From Thermacetogenium sp. UBA4966 (GTDB lineage Bacteria; Bacillota; DSM-12270; Thermacetogeniales; Thermacetogeniaceae): a stretch of 41,195 bases of DNA. Made by a program: the position numbers and the translations under genes. Of the stretch, positions 24,689 through 33,583 are shown one piece after another; positions within the stretch are counted from its first letter, which is position 1; every line of letters begins with the position of its first letter. The stretch is taken from positions 1-41,195 of the forward strand of contig DHAA01000069.1 of NCBI GenBank assembly GCA_002397275.1, written 5' to 3'. The notes under the pieces were generated by a model. That model was not told the DNA's origin and did no database searches. It worked only from the letters and a program-made list of their open reading frames with translations.

Positions 24689-24856
24689 ATGCTTGCAGCC
24701 GGAATAACCAAAATAACTGCAGCGTTTAGCCGTAGCCAGGGGCGCCGGCTGTTAAATCCACAGGCGTTGCCGGACGAGCCCTGCTCCAGTCTGGATCCTG
24801 CTTCTACCGCGTTGATTGAGCAGCTGTTGAACAAGCTGACGGAGAGATCGTGCTGA
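24689..24856 (+). pseudogene. Relic of a PstB-like ABC ATPase
   Basis: A 55-codon frame contains LLNPQALPDEPCSSLDPAS followed by TALIEQLLNKL. This matches the Walker B / D-loop segment of phosphate-type ABC ATPases (LLLDEPCSALDP.ST..IE.L pattern). Everything before and after is missing: there is no Walker A, signature or H-loop. It is therefore a decayed fragment, transcribed opposite to the neighbouring genes. Confidence 0.55.
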
Positions 24857-24884
24857 TGAAAAGACCCGAAGCTTTTTCGGGTCT
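24856..24884 (-). terminator. Terminator after the serpin gene
   Basis: A perfect 9-bp stem AGACCCGAA / TTCGGGTCT has a 5-nt loop. On the minus strand it is followed by TTTTC. It lies about 75 bp past the serpin stop. Confidence 0.65.
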
Positions 24885-24956
24885 GGTCGGATAGTGCTTG
24901 AGAATTCTTTTCTGGCGCTTGGGCTATGAGAATACCATATCTGTGAAGCGCGTGCC

Positions 24957-26245
24957 TCATTCGGCCGCCGGATTCTCCATGATGCCGGCGAAGAGGGGCA
25001 TGCCTGTCTGGAGATCCATGATGCCGTAAAGGAACGGCCGGTCCAGGATCAGCCGCTTTTCGGAGACGGGCATGCTGGTGATGCCTATCTCCACCGAGGT
25101 TGCGGCCGCGGCCTCGGTTCCTTTTTCGTCGACGCGGATGAAGGTCTTGTGTTGGACGTCGCTGATGTACAGATTCCGGGCGTGCTCTTCGTTCATCTGT
25201 GAAAAATCGGCGCGCTGCGGGTCGAAGGCGATCTCCATGCCCATTTTCTTCAGTTCATCACACAGGCTGTCCCCATAGCCGGCCTCGAATTTGGGCATGG
25301 CGAGCTCCACTGAGTAATCGGCGTCCCGGGACATCATAGCTGAGATATTGTCAAACAGAGAGCTTTGCTTCTGCTCGGCGAGCCATTCCCGCGGCGTTTT
25401 CTCCCCATCCGGCAGCAGGGCAAAGTAGGCGAACCGCTCGCCGCCATAGGGGAGCGCCACGCCTGTGACGCCATTCCCCGACAGATAGATCATCTTGGCG
25501 GTGCGGTGCAGAAACGCAGTTTCTATTGATCCCCGGGGGGTGTGGAACGTCTGGTTCCGCGTGTCGTTCTTCTCGAAGGGTGTCTGCCAGTCGGCTTGGA
25601 AATGGATGGCGTTGATCAAATACATGACGGTATCCGGTTTATGGATTCGATGATCTTGTCGATGACGCCGTTGGTGGCCTCTTTGACCCAGTTATTGATG
25701 ATCTGGGGAGTTCTCTGATCGCGGAAATCGAGTTTGCGCGCCTCCGCGGCATAAAAGTCGGCGTTGCTCTGCAGAAACGGTTTGTAGGGGGTGAAACTCT
25801 CGTCGAACCAGATCGAGTTGGCGATGGTCAGCTTTGTTTTGCCGTCTGTTTTGGTGAGGAGAGTCATCCAATCCCGGCCGGCTTCGTTGAGCATATCGAC
25901 GGTCAGCTTCTCGTCGGCCAGTGTTTTCAGCATCGCCGCCTTTGTCTCGCCGTCGGCGCCGTTCAGTGTCATGGCCAGCGCCAAATAGACCGATGCCGGC
26001 GAGATCATGACATTGCCCTCGTTAGCGGCCGACTCCTGGAAGAGAGCGGCTGAAAAGCGGTTGATCTCTTTGCCGGCGGCTTTGTCCGGCGGAGCAGGGG
26101 AGGCGCTGCGTTCAGCCCCCTTGATTTCCGCCATCAGATCCGCTGCCTCGCTTGTCCCACCGATGGAAACAATTGACGAGCATCCGAAAAGCGCCAAGGG
26201 CAAGCAGACGGAGACGATCAGCAAGGCGGAAAGCCTGCCTTTCAT
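24957..26245 (-). pseudogene. Serpin lipoprotein, broken by a frameshift
   Basis: Two frames together make one serpin. The first starts at ATG 26245 after GGGAGGGG, with a lipoprotein signal ending LFGC, then KEINRFSAALFQES, ISPASVYLALAMTLNGADG and NNWVKEATNGVIDKIIESI, and goes off frame to a stop at 25616. The second carries KPDTVMYLINAIHFQADW through to ILDRPFLYGIMDLQTGMPLFAG. One missing A in the AAA run near 25640 explains the shift. The hinge EKGTEAAAATSVE is that of an inhibitory serpin, and the reactive loop would be about EIGITSMPVSEKR. If real, the gene is inactive; a sequencing error in the A-run is equally possible. As a surface lipoprotein it would inhibit external serine or cysteine proteases. 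Confidence 0.8.
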
Positions 26246-26624
26246 AGGAAACCCCTCCCGGTCGTTGCATATTTTTTCTCTCAGTTGTTGCTGAGAGATC
26301 CATTCAAAATTATATACGCAGCTTATACCGGAATCCTGACACTCTCCTTGAATTTTTCTTCTTTTTTTTATGGCTAAACCCCCACCGCGATGGTCAAATT
26401 CAATGCTCGCACACCGTAACATAAACGCTGAAAGCGCTCCCCTCACGGAATGTATCATTATGATATAGCCTGCGGTTTACTTACTGTTATAACTTTGTCT
26501 TGGGGTTCGTTTCTTTTTAGACGTTATCGGCTCATATAGGCGATGCTGTTTTGTTTGAGTTGAAATTTAACTCTAATAGGTGCAGTTGGTTGGTTTGGTG
26601 TTCGAGCATATTTTTGTTCATGAA

Positions 26625-26665
26625 TGTCTCATATCGCGACAGCCCAACCGTCTCAGAATGAGAGT
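26625..26665. promoter_or_regulatory. Paired upstream activator sites, locus A
   Basis: TGTCTCATATCGCGACA (26625-26641) and CGTCTCAGAATGAGAGT (26649-26665) share the half-site (T/C)(A/G)TCTC and its mirror; the second has the perfect core TCTCAGAATGAGA. They lie about 130-170 bp before a -24/-12 promoter, the normal distance for enhancer sites of sigma-54 activators. Similar pairs occur at 30397 and 41104. Confidence 0.6.
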
Positions 26666-26793
26666 ACGTCTCTCCGGATGTGTATATTTTTAAACCTTAA
26701 TATCTGTCTGCTTAATCGGGTTATGGTCGGAAAAGCTTGCGGTTGTCGTAATTTTTGAGCTTCGGGTAATGTCTGAGGGAGAGAAAGGATCTT

Positions 26794-26809
26794 TGGCATG
26801 GATTTTGCT
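26794..26809 (+). promoter_or_regulatory. Sigma-54 (-24/-12) promoter of the regulator gene
   Basis: TGGCATG-GATT-TTGCT matches the TGGCAYR-N4-TTGCW consensus fully, with GG and GC separated by 10 bp. It lies about 115 bp before the regulator ATG, suggesting autoregulation. A near-identical copy is at 30602. Confidence 0.8.
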
Positions 26810-26922
26810 TCATTAAAAATAGGAGAGTAAGAGGGCGGGATTTGGTAATTATAAGGAGCCAAAGGAGACATCCGGCCAAGAATAGAATATATAGAATATA
26901 TTAAGAAAATTCTTGAGATTGG

Positions 26923-28710
26923 ATGAGTGATATGCAGAAACTGTCGGATATTAGTGATTTTGTACAGCAGGTTTGTGAAGCCACTGCCGCGGTTGTGGAG
27001 TTTGACATCACGGTCTTTGACAGTAGTCTCTTGAGGGTAGCAGGAACAGGACATCACGAGCGCAAAATCGGCAAAGCGATATCGACTAAGGCTGCTTTTG
27101 CCCAGGTGCTGGAGACAGGTAAACCTATTTATATTTTTAACCCTATGACTGATAATGCTTGCCTCAACTGTTCGTTTAGGGAAACATGCACTGAAGTTGC
27201 CAACATCGCCTTTCCAATTGTAGCCGACGAAGAGGTGATAGGGATTATAGCCTTAATTGCTTTTAATAAGATACAAAGCCGCAAACTTATGCAGCTTAAG
27301 GAGAACTATAGTCGATTTTTATCGAAGATGGGGGAATTGATTTACAGTAAGCTATGGGAGCGGAGCGCACGAGTAGAGTTAATCGAGGCATCCCAAAGGT
27401 TGGAAAAGATCGTTGGTTTCTTCCCTGACGGGGTTGTTTTCACAAATGCCGGCGGAATAGTCGTATCTGTTAATCCTGCGGCTGCAAAGATTCTGGGCCT
27501 TACCGAAAATGAACTGCGCGGCTGCAACTTCCGTACGGTTGATGACAGTCACCCGCTTTTAAAAACTCTTAAGGATGGCAGGATTCGAACTAATAGGGAG
27601 ATAACCCAAGAATTTAGAGGTAGAACACGCCATTATCTTTGTTCCACACAGCCGATCTATAACGGGGATGTTATCATGGGAGCTATAGCTTTTTTTAAGG
27701 ACTATGAGAATGTGAGAAGAATGGTTAACGAAGTCGGGGGATATAGAAACTTTATTAACTTTGACCATGTTCTGGGCGAGCATCCAACGATATTGACCGC
27801 TAAGGAAAAAGCTAAAAGGGCGGCGAGATCGAATGCCACTATACTTATCCAGGGAGAGAGCGGAACAGGCAAGGAACTGTTTGCAAGGGGAGCGCATTAT
27901 TGTAGCCGCCGCAGCAACGCCCCGTTTATTGCCATCAATTGTGCCGCTATACCGGAAACCCTTCTGGAAAGTGAGCTTTTTGGCTATGAGGGCGGGGCGT
28001 TTACGGGAGCGAGGAATAAGGGTAAACCAGGCAAATTTGAACTGGCGAACGGCGGGACAATTTTTTTCGATGAAATTGCGGATATGCCGCTGAGCTTGCA
28101 GGCCAAACTCCTGAGGGTGTTGGAGGAAAGAAAAATTGTACGTCTCGGTGGCTTAAAACCAGTTGCAGTGGATGTAAGAATAATTACCGCAACAAACAAG
28201 AACCTGGAAGAGCAGGTGGCAAAAGGGGAATTCCGAGAAGACCTTTACTACCGTCTCAATGTAATTCCGCTTCAACTGCCCTCTTTGCGGGAACGGCAAA
28301 GCGATATAGCAATTTTGGCAAAACACTTTCTTGAAGTATATAAAGAGCACAATAGCTCCGTGGTCATGGGTTTTTCACCGGCTGTGCTGAATGCATTCAC
28401 CGACTATGAATGGCCCGGCAATGTGAGGGAGTTGAAGAACGCCGTAGAGTATGCCGTAAATATGACTGACGGACCGATGATCCAGATCAATCACATTCCG
28501 GAAAAAATACGATTAAGTGATCGGCGTTCTGTATGTAACTCTTTGGTTGACCTGGAATTGATGCGTATGGATGAAATTGAAAAAACACTGCTCAATATAG
28601 GAGTAAAAACTTTCGGAAATAGCGACAGGGCAAAGAGGGAAATAGCGTCTCGTCTTGGCATCAGCCGCGCCTCGGTGTACAGAAAGTTGAAAAAATACGG
28701 ATTGAGCTGA
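26923..28710 (+). CDS. Sigma-54-dependent enhancer-binding regulator with GAF and PAS domains
   Basis: 595 residues. Residues 1-150 look like a GAF-type sensor with a Cys trio (C80, C83, C89: NACLNCSFRETC), which might bind a metal or cluster or respond to redox; this is inference. A PAS domain follows (about 160-265). The AAA+ domain has Walker A GESGTGKE (311-318), the sigma-54 contact loop GAFTGA (358-363) and Walker B FFDE (381-384). A Fis-type helix-turn-helix ends the protein (KREIASRLGISRASVYRKL). The promoter in front of it and the one before 30868 are both -24/-12 type with the same paired palindromes. It most likely binds those sites and switches on the downstream catabolic genes in response to a small molecule. 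Confidence 0.93.
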   Translation: MSDMQKLSDISDFVQQVCEATAAVVEFDITVFDSSLLRVAGTGHHERKIGKAISTKAAFAQVLETGKPIYIFNPMTDNACLNCSFRETCTEVANIAFPIVADEEVIGIIALIAFNKIQSRKLMQLKENYSRFLSKMGELIYSKLWERSARVELIEASQRLEKIVGFFPDGVVFTNAGGIVVSVNPAAAKILGLTENELRGCNFRTVDDSHPLLKTLKDGRIRTNREITQEFRGRTRHYLCSTQPIYNGDVIMGAIAFFKDYENVRRMVNEVGGYRNFINFDHVLGEHPTILTAKEKAKRAARSNATILIQGESGTGKELFARGAHYCSRRSNAPFIAINCAAIPETLLESELFGYEGGAFTGARNKGKPGKFELANGGTIFFDEIADMPLSLQAKLLRVLEERKIVRLGGLKPVAVDVRIITATNKNLEEQVAKGEFREDLYYRLNVIPLQLPSLRERQSDIAILAKHFLEVYKEHNSSVVMGFSPAVLNAFTDYEWPGNVRELKNAVEYAVNMTDGPMIQINHIPEKIRLSDRRSVCNSLVDLELMRMDEIEKTLLNIGVKTFGNSDRAKREIASRLGISRASVYRKLKKYGLS

Positions 28711-28895
28711 ACGAGGAACATCGATTGCTCCCAATTTTGACGCAAGGAATAGCTGAGATACGCTATCTATAACCATCCATATCCATGGTGATAACAAATT
28801 AATTATGATTCGGTAGGGAACCGCCGTATAACAATATGAAGTATAAGTTCGGGAAATATATTTTGATTTGACTGCAGTAAAGGCAGGGGGAGTTT

Positions 28896-30098
28896 TTGAT
28901 GCAGCGGCTTAGGCTCTTGTTCTTGTTGAGTTTTGGGCATTTAGTCACAGATATGATGAGCGGGGCTTTGCCCGTTTTGCTGCCGGTTCTCAAGTCCGAA
29001 TTTTCTCTTTCTTACACACAGCTTGGTATCATTATTTTAGTTTCCAATCTGATCTCCTCTGTTATCCAACCTGTTTTCGGTATCTGGAGTGACCGCAAGG
29101 CTATTCTCTGGCTTATTCCGGCAGGCTGTTTGACTGCGGCCCTGGGTATGGCTTTAGTGGGTTTTGCCCCTACCTACCCCGTTATACTGCCGGCTATTGC
29201 TTTGAAAGGCATCGGGGCCGCGGCTTATCATCCTGAGGGATCTAAACAGGCTTTCCTGATCAGCAGTGAGAGGAAAGCCACGGGTTTATCTATTTTCTCT
29301 GTGGGGGGAAATATAGGGAATGGACTGGGCCCTGTAATTGCGGTACTGCTGCTTGGTTTAAGCGGACGCCGCGGGATGGCCTGGTTTTTAATAATCGCTG
29401 CCCTTACTGCCTTTTTGCTCAACCGTTTCCTGCCCGCTATACAGCGATTGGGAGACGAGGATGGTTATGCCGGCGGTGAAAAAGATGCCGGCAGCTCAGA
29501 AAATATTATAAAAAAAGGTGTGCTCTACGGTCTTTTTCTGTTGATAACGATTATTATCATGCGTTCTCTGGTGCATATTGGCCTGACAAACTTCATCCCT
29601 CTTTATGTTGAGGAATACCTGCACGGCAGCAAAGAGTATGGGGCATTGCTGCTGACTGTCTTTCTTCTTTCCGGAGCTATGGGCACGATTGTCGGCGGTC
29701 CGGTGTCGGACCGGATAGGAAGGAAAAAAGTGCTCATCCTTTCTTTTCTCCTGGTAACACCCTTACTATGGCTGTTTCTATTCAGCTCCGGGTTATGGAC
29801 CCTGCTCCTGGCTGGTTTAAGCGGTTTTGTACTGATCTCTACCTTTTCTGTTACTGTTGTCTACGCCCAGGAACTGATCCCCCATAATGTAGGGCTGGCC
29901 TCAGGCTTAACCCTGGGCTTTGCCTATGGTATAGGTGCACTCGGTGGTTTGGCGTTCGGCGCCGCTGCTGATCTTTGGGGGGTTCCGGCGGTACTCAAGG
30001 CAATCTGTCTGCTGCCTGCGCCTGCTCTGTTGCTGTCTTTAGCCTTGCCGGATAAGAAAAAAGTTGGGAACAGCGTAAAAGGTAGTTCAGCTACGTAA
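28896..30098 (+). CDS. Major facilitator superfamily transporter (Fsr/YfiS-like)
   Basis: 400 residues with 12 predicted membrane segments. The ATG at 28899 or 28896 follows AGGGGGAG. Features of the family are VSNLISSVIQPVFGIWSDR between segments 2 and 3, KGIGAAAYHPEGSKQA (typical of the fosmidomycin-resistance branch) and GGPVSDRIGRKKVLI between segments 8 and 9. It lies 185 bp after the regulator gene and before the second sigma-54 promoter, so it may be co-transcribed with the regulator. Export of an inhibitory compound or end product is a reasonable guess; the substrate is unknown. Confidence 0.85.
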   Translation: MMQRLRLLFLLSFGHLVTDMMSGALPVLLPVLKSEFSLSYTQLGIIILVSNLISSVIQPVFGIWSDRKAILWLIPAGCLTAALGMALVGFAPTYPVILPAIALKGIGAAAYHPEGSKQAFLISSERKATGLSIFSVGGNIGNGLGPVIAVLLLGLSGRRGMAWFLIIAALTAFLLNRFLPAIQRLGDEDGYAGGEKDAGSSENIIKKGVLYGLFLLITIIIMRSLVHIGLTNFIPLYVEEYLHGSKEYGALLLTVFLLSGAMGTIVGGPVSDRIGRKKVLILSFLLVTPLLWLFLFSSGLWTLLLAGLSGFVLISTFSVTVVYAQELIPHNVGLASGLTLGFAYGIGALGGLAFGAAADLWGVPAVLKAICLLPAPALLLSLALPDKKKVGNSVKGSSAT

Positions 30099-30396
30099 AA
30101 ATCTTTCCTTAAAAGTCGTTTGATTCAAGTTGGCAGTGCCGTTCGCTTTATAATGAACCGGCGGCGGTTTTGCATTTGAACAGCAGACGTTTCATCTAAA
30201 ACTTCATTTCGTAAAATGTCGGCGATATTGCGCCGGCTCATGCCTGCATAAGATACATATCACTTTTTCAGTTTAGAGATGCTTATTTTGAAACATCAAC
30301 ATCACATGCTAAACGATTAAAATTCCTTAATTACTGCACATAAAATCTGGTTTTGCTCACTATGTTGTTCACTATTCAGGGGAAAGAGGTTAGTGA

Positions 30397-30434
30397 TATC
30401 TCATTAAGAGATCATAACGTGTCATTATGCGATA
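30397..30434. promoter_or_regulatory. Paired upstream activator sites, locus B
   Basis: TATCTCATTAAGAGATC (30397-30413) and CGTGTCATTATGCGATA (30418-30434) have centres 21 bp apart, two helical turns, about 170-205 bp before the promoter at 30602. The first has ATCTC/GAGAT arms. The same pair arrangement recurs at 41104-41140 with nearly the same bases. Confidence 0.7.
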
Positions 30435-30601
30435 TATGACTGCTTGAATTTTAATAGAGATGTCTATATTAAGGATCAACGCCAGCGCTATTAAAAAAAC
30501 AAGGTTTAAACACGCTTCACTGGAGATAAGCGGCTTTTCACAGAAGATCGCTTACTTATAAAGAAGAGGATATGACGAGGGTATTTTGTTAGATGAGATA
30601 T

Positions 30602-30617
30602 TGGCATGGATATTGCT
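30602..30617 (+). promoter_or_regulatory. Sigma-54 (-24/-12) promoter of the catabolic cluster
   Basis: TGGCATG-GATA-TTGCT differs from the promoter at 26794 by one base in the spacer and fits the consensus completely. It is followed by about 250 nt before the first gene (symporter at 30868). Confidence 0.85.
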
Positions 30618-30867
30618 AGTTTATAAAAACACAACCAAGAACCGTATCTGAAAATAGTGGAAACACAATTGTTATTGACCGGTTTGGAGTTCGTCGGAGG
30701 TGAGAGGATTGAGATAGTAATAGATGTTTTATCTAAAATCGTTGCGGGGAGGGATAGGTATCAATATGATGCATAAAAACCCATTAGAGTTGTTTGTAAA
30801 ATCTCCAGATTTTTAGATTAAGTAAGATATTTGAAGAAAATCAAGCTTAAAGAGGGGGATTTGACGG

Positions 30868-32301
30868 GTGAGCAGAAATGCCATTATCATGACAATTTTT
30901 CTAGTGTATTTGATCGGTATCGGAATTTATGGCGCTTGGGCGGCAAGACAAGTTAAAGATTCCGACGACTACTTGCTTGCCGGCAGGGGTGTCAATCTAT
31001 TTAATCTCATTATGCATAATATCGGTACCGCCATCGGCGGAGGAGACTTCTTCACTTTTGGCGCTCTTGGCTTTCTATGGGGGATAGCCGGTATCAATTT
31101 TGGCCTTCCCTGGTTTGTTGGAACGATAATCTTCGCTCTTCTGTTTGTGCGGCGCATAAAAGAACGGGCCGACGAAAACACCTATTCGCTGGCGAGCTTG
31201 TTTGGCCAAACGTGGAAGAGCCGAGGCATTGAATTGATGGTGGCCGCCATATCTTTTTTGCTGGTAGTGGGATACCTGGCGGCTCAGGGTTCGGCCATGG
31301 GGAAGATGTTCAATGTGCTTACAGGCATGAGATATGAGATCGGTGTTGCCCTGGGAACCATCGTGTTTATATTCTATGTTTATCTGGGGGGATATGTTTC
31401 TGCTGTCAAAGCAGACGTAATCCAGGCAGCTATTCTTCTGGGCGGTATGATTCTTATGCTGGGTTATGGTATTTTTACAGTCACTACCGTGCCCGCAAAA
31501 TCTCTGGTGCAGTTGCCCGCGACCCATTACTCCTTATTCGGCGCTGTTCCCGCGATGGCCCTCATATCGCTGTGGGTCAATAGGTCGATGGCTAATGGGT
31601 TTCTCAAGCCCCATGTCTATCAGCAAATCTACTGTGCAGAGAATGCCGAGACAGCGACAAGAGGGATCTTCTGGGGTAATTTAGTATCGTTTATCGGGGC
31701 GTGTACATTAGTTATCAGCGGTCTCTTTGTGGCAAAAATTGTACCTGCTCTGGCCGATTACGAGGCGGCCGTACCTTGGTTTATTCAGAATAAATTTGCG
31801 GCAATTCCCGCCGGATTAATGCTTGCGGCAATTTTTGCGGCAATTATGTCCTCAGCCAACTCTCTATTAATGACCGCGGTTACTTTATTTTCAGACAGCA
31901 TTTACCGAAAATTTTTTAACCCCAAAGCCGACGGACTCCAGATGAAAAAGTTTGCCAAGGGGGCTGTCCTTGTTATCGGGTTTGGAAGCATAGCTATCGC
32001 TTATTTATTGCCGTCAGTAGTAAAAATTATTTTGACTATGTCCAGTTGGATGCCGGTACTCTTACCGCCGCTTATCGCTACATTATGGTTTGACAAAAAT
32101 GTGGATGTGAGAGCTGTTTTTGCGTCGATTCTCACTGGCTTTGTAACTGTGTTCTGTTTTAACGTAATACCTTCTTTAAGTAAGCTGACCGATGGCGGAT
32201 CAATCCCTGGGTTGGCGGTGTCAGCGGTAGTACTTCTGCTGGGGTGCGTTATCTTCAGCGGTTCTAAGAAACCGAACCTGGCCGACCAAAAGGGTGCTTA
32301 A
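30868..32301 (+). CDS. Sodium:solute symporter (SSS family), first copy
   Basis: 477 residues with about 13 membrane segments, starting at a GTG after AGAGGGGG. The N-terminus (YLIGIGIYGAWAARQVKDSDDYLLAGRGVN) and the mid-section GGYVSAVKADVIQAAILLGGM followed by a conserved segment around MLAAIFAAIMSSANSLLMTAVTLFSDSIY are typical of SSS transporters such as PutP and PanF. It is the first gene behind the sigma-54 promoter, so it probably imports the substrate of the pathway. A second SSS gene ends the cluster. The solute is unknown; organic acids and amino acids are common for the family. Confidence 0.9.
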   Translation: MSRNAIIMTIFLVYLIGIGIYGAWAARQVKDSDDYLLAGRGVNLFNLIMHNIGTAIGGGDFFTFGALGFLWGIAGINFGLPWFVGTIIFALLFVRRIKERADENTYSLASLFGQTWKSRGIELMVAAISFLLVVGYLAAQGSAMGKMFNVLTGMRYEIGVALGTIVFIFYVYLGGYVSAVKADVIQAAILLGGMILMLGYGIFTVTTVPAKSLVQLPATHYSLFGAVPAMALISLWVNRSMANGFLKPHVYQQIYCAENAETATRGIFWGNLVSFIGACTLVISGLFVAKIVPALADYEAAVPWFIQNKFAAIPAGLMLAAIFAAIMSSANSLLMTAVTLFSDSIYRKFFNPKADGLQMKKFAKGAVLVIGFGSIAIAYLLPSVVKIILTMSSWMPVLLPPLIATLWFDKNVDVRAVFASILTGFVTVFCFNVIPSLSKLTDGGSIPGLAVSAVVLLLGCVIFSGSKKPNLADQKGA

Positions 32302-32333
32302 TAATAATATTAAAAGAAAGGGATGATGGGCTA

Positions 32334-33263
32334 ATGATGAACACTGGTAACAATCAATTAACACAAGAGATCAGGGATTTTTGCCGTCAGGAGCTTCGGC
32401 TGGATATTTGCGGCATTGGAGGAGTCGATCGTTTTGCGGAAACTCCGGAAGGCCACCGGCCTGAGCAGCTTCTTCCAGGAGCACTTTCGGTGCTCTCTAT
32501 TGGGCTGCCTATTTTGCCCGCCAGCTACGACTGGGACAGAAGACTTGAAGGTTCTTCATTGTATCCTGAAATCGAAATCGAAGCCTCAAAAAATACTGTT
32601 CCAGCCGCCCGTCGGGAAACTGTGGTTCACATCAGAAACGAAATCGGTACCGGAGCATATCGCGCTCTCTACGATCTCGTCAGCGAACGACTTGATGTTA
32701 TGACCTATGAGATAGGCCGCTACTTATTGATGAAAGGGTATAACGTTTTATGGTATCAAACATCATCTCCGATAATGGTGTCTCTGGCGAGAACAGGCGG
32801 AGATACCTGGCGGAAACGGTACCTGATCAGTCCTTTCAGCCAAGCGATTGCCGGCCTTATGTGCGGGTTGGGGACTTTGGGAGTTCATCACTGTCTGATC
32901 ACGGAAAAATATGGGCCGAGGCTTAGACTCAACTCAGTGATCACAGATGCGCCATTAACGCCCGATCCAATCATTGAAAATCCGTTATGTATTGATTGTA
33001 ATAAATGTGTTGAGGCCTGTCCGGTAGGAGCGCTGGGAGATCCGGGAGATATTGAGACAGAAAATCACGGGTCAATGTCCATGAAGATGGCACGAATGGA
33101 TAAACAAAAATGTTTGGCCAGCAGAAGTATTTACCACCAAAAACTGACGAAGGATAATCTTTTTGTCAACGCGCAAAACTGTGATTGCGGCGGTATCTGT
33201 GTAAAGGTCTGTCCGATTGGTAAGGCTAAAAAACCTCGGCCCTTGTCTAAAGTTGAGAACTAG
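32334..33263 (+). CDS. QueG-like double [4Fe-4S] protein
   Basis: 309 residues, with adjacent ATGs at 32334 and 32337 after AAAGGGATG. The N-terminal part (LDICGIGGVDRF, LLPGALSVLSIGLPI) and the mid-part (SPFSQAIAGLMCGLGTLGVHHCLITEKYGPRLRLNS) follow the epoxyqueuosine-reductase/reductive-dehalogenase-like fold. The C-terminus carries CIDCNKCVEACPVGAL and later CDCGGICVKVCPIGK cysteines. The fold usually binds a corrinoid, and such proteins are also found beside corrinoid methyltransferase genes. It is therefore likely a redox protein, possibly a corrinoid activator or reductase working with the UroD-family protein downstream. True QueG function is unlikely given the context. Confidence 0.75.
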   Translation: MMNTGNNQLTQEIRDFCRQELRLDICGIGGVDRFAETPEGHRPEQLLPGALSVLSIGLPILPASYDWDRRLEGSSLYPEIEIEASKNTVPAARRETVVHIRNEIGTGAYRALYDLVSERLDVMTYEIGRYLLMKGYNVLWYQTSSPIMVSLARTGGDTWRKRYLISPFSQAIAGLMCGLGTLGVHHCLITEKYGPRLRLNSVITDAPLTPDPIIENPLCIDCNKCVEACPVGALGDPGDIETENHGSMSMKMARMDKQKCLASRSIYHQKLTKDNLFVNAQNCDCGGICVKVCPIGKAKKPRPLSKVEN

Positions 33264-33583
33264 CCTAATTTTTTTGTCGGATCTTGCTGCTAATCCGGTT
33301 GTGTGAGATATTTCAGGGGTTGCAAATGTAGACAGCAGACAGATAATGCTTCTGGGCGTATGTGTGAATGCGATGATAGAAGTGATAACCGTTGAGTTAA
33401 CACTAATCCGTTGCTAGGCACACTGGTTATATACCGGGAAACAGCTCTGAGTTCACACAGCGCCCTAACCCCAAACTGCTGATAATAGGTTGGATGAAGT
33501 TATTCAGCCTGAAAATATGGCAAAAGCGGTATCAGAATTAAACAGCCTCCGCGAAAGCGAGAGGGATCGAAGGGGAAATTAAG
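33264..33583 (+). other. Intergenic gap with a possible gene tail
   Basis: A T-run follows the previous stop (TTTTTTTG at about 33271), without a clear hairpin. A short frame from about 33472 to the TAA at 33580 reads NRLDEVIQPENMAKAVSELN then SLRESERDRRGN, which looks protein-like but is unassigned and may be a relic. The following gene's ribosome site (AGGGGA) lies at its end. Confidence 0.3.

Larger units (their letters stand above)
26246..26922 (+). promoter_or_regulatory. Intergenic control region of the sigma-54 regulator
   Basis: No gene was found here. It holds paired palindromic sites (26625-26665) and a -24/-12 promoter (26794-26809) reading toward the regulator. The leftmost part should contain the minus-strand promoter of the serpin gene. 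A frame on the minus strand at 26653-27057 overlaps the regulator and looks spurious. Confidence 0.5.
30099..30867 (+). promoter_or_regulatory. Long control region before the catabolic cluster
   Basis: It holds the paired palindromes (30397-30434) and the -24/-12 promoter (30602-30617), then a 250-nt untranslated leader before the GTG start at 30868. A minus-strand 38-codon frame at 30125-30241 (MSRRNIADILRNEVLDET...) reads protein-like, but I could not place it; it may be a relic. Nothing else was recognised. Confidence 0.5.

Noticed and set aside
30125..30241. 38-codon minus-strand frame with protein-like sequence (SRRNIADILRNEVLDET)
   Set aside because: Too short and unassigned, with no ribosome site noted; mentioned only as a possible relic within the control region.
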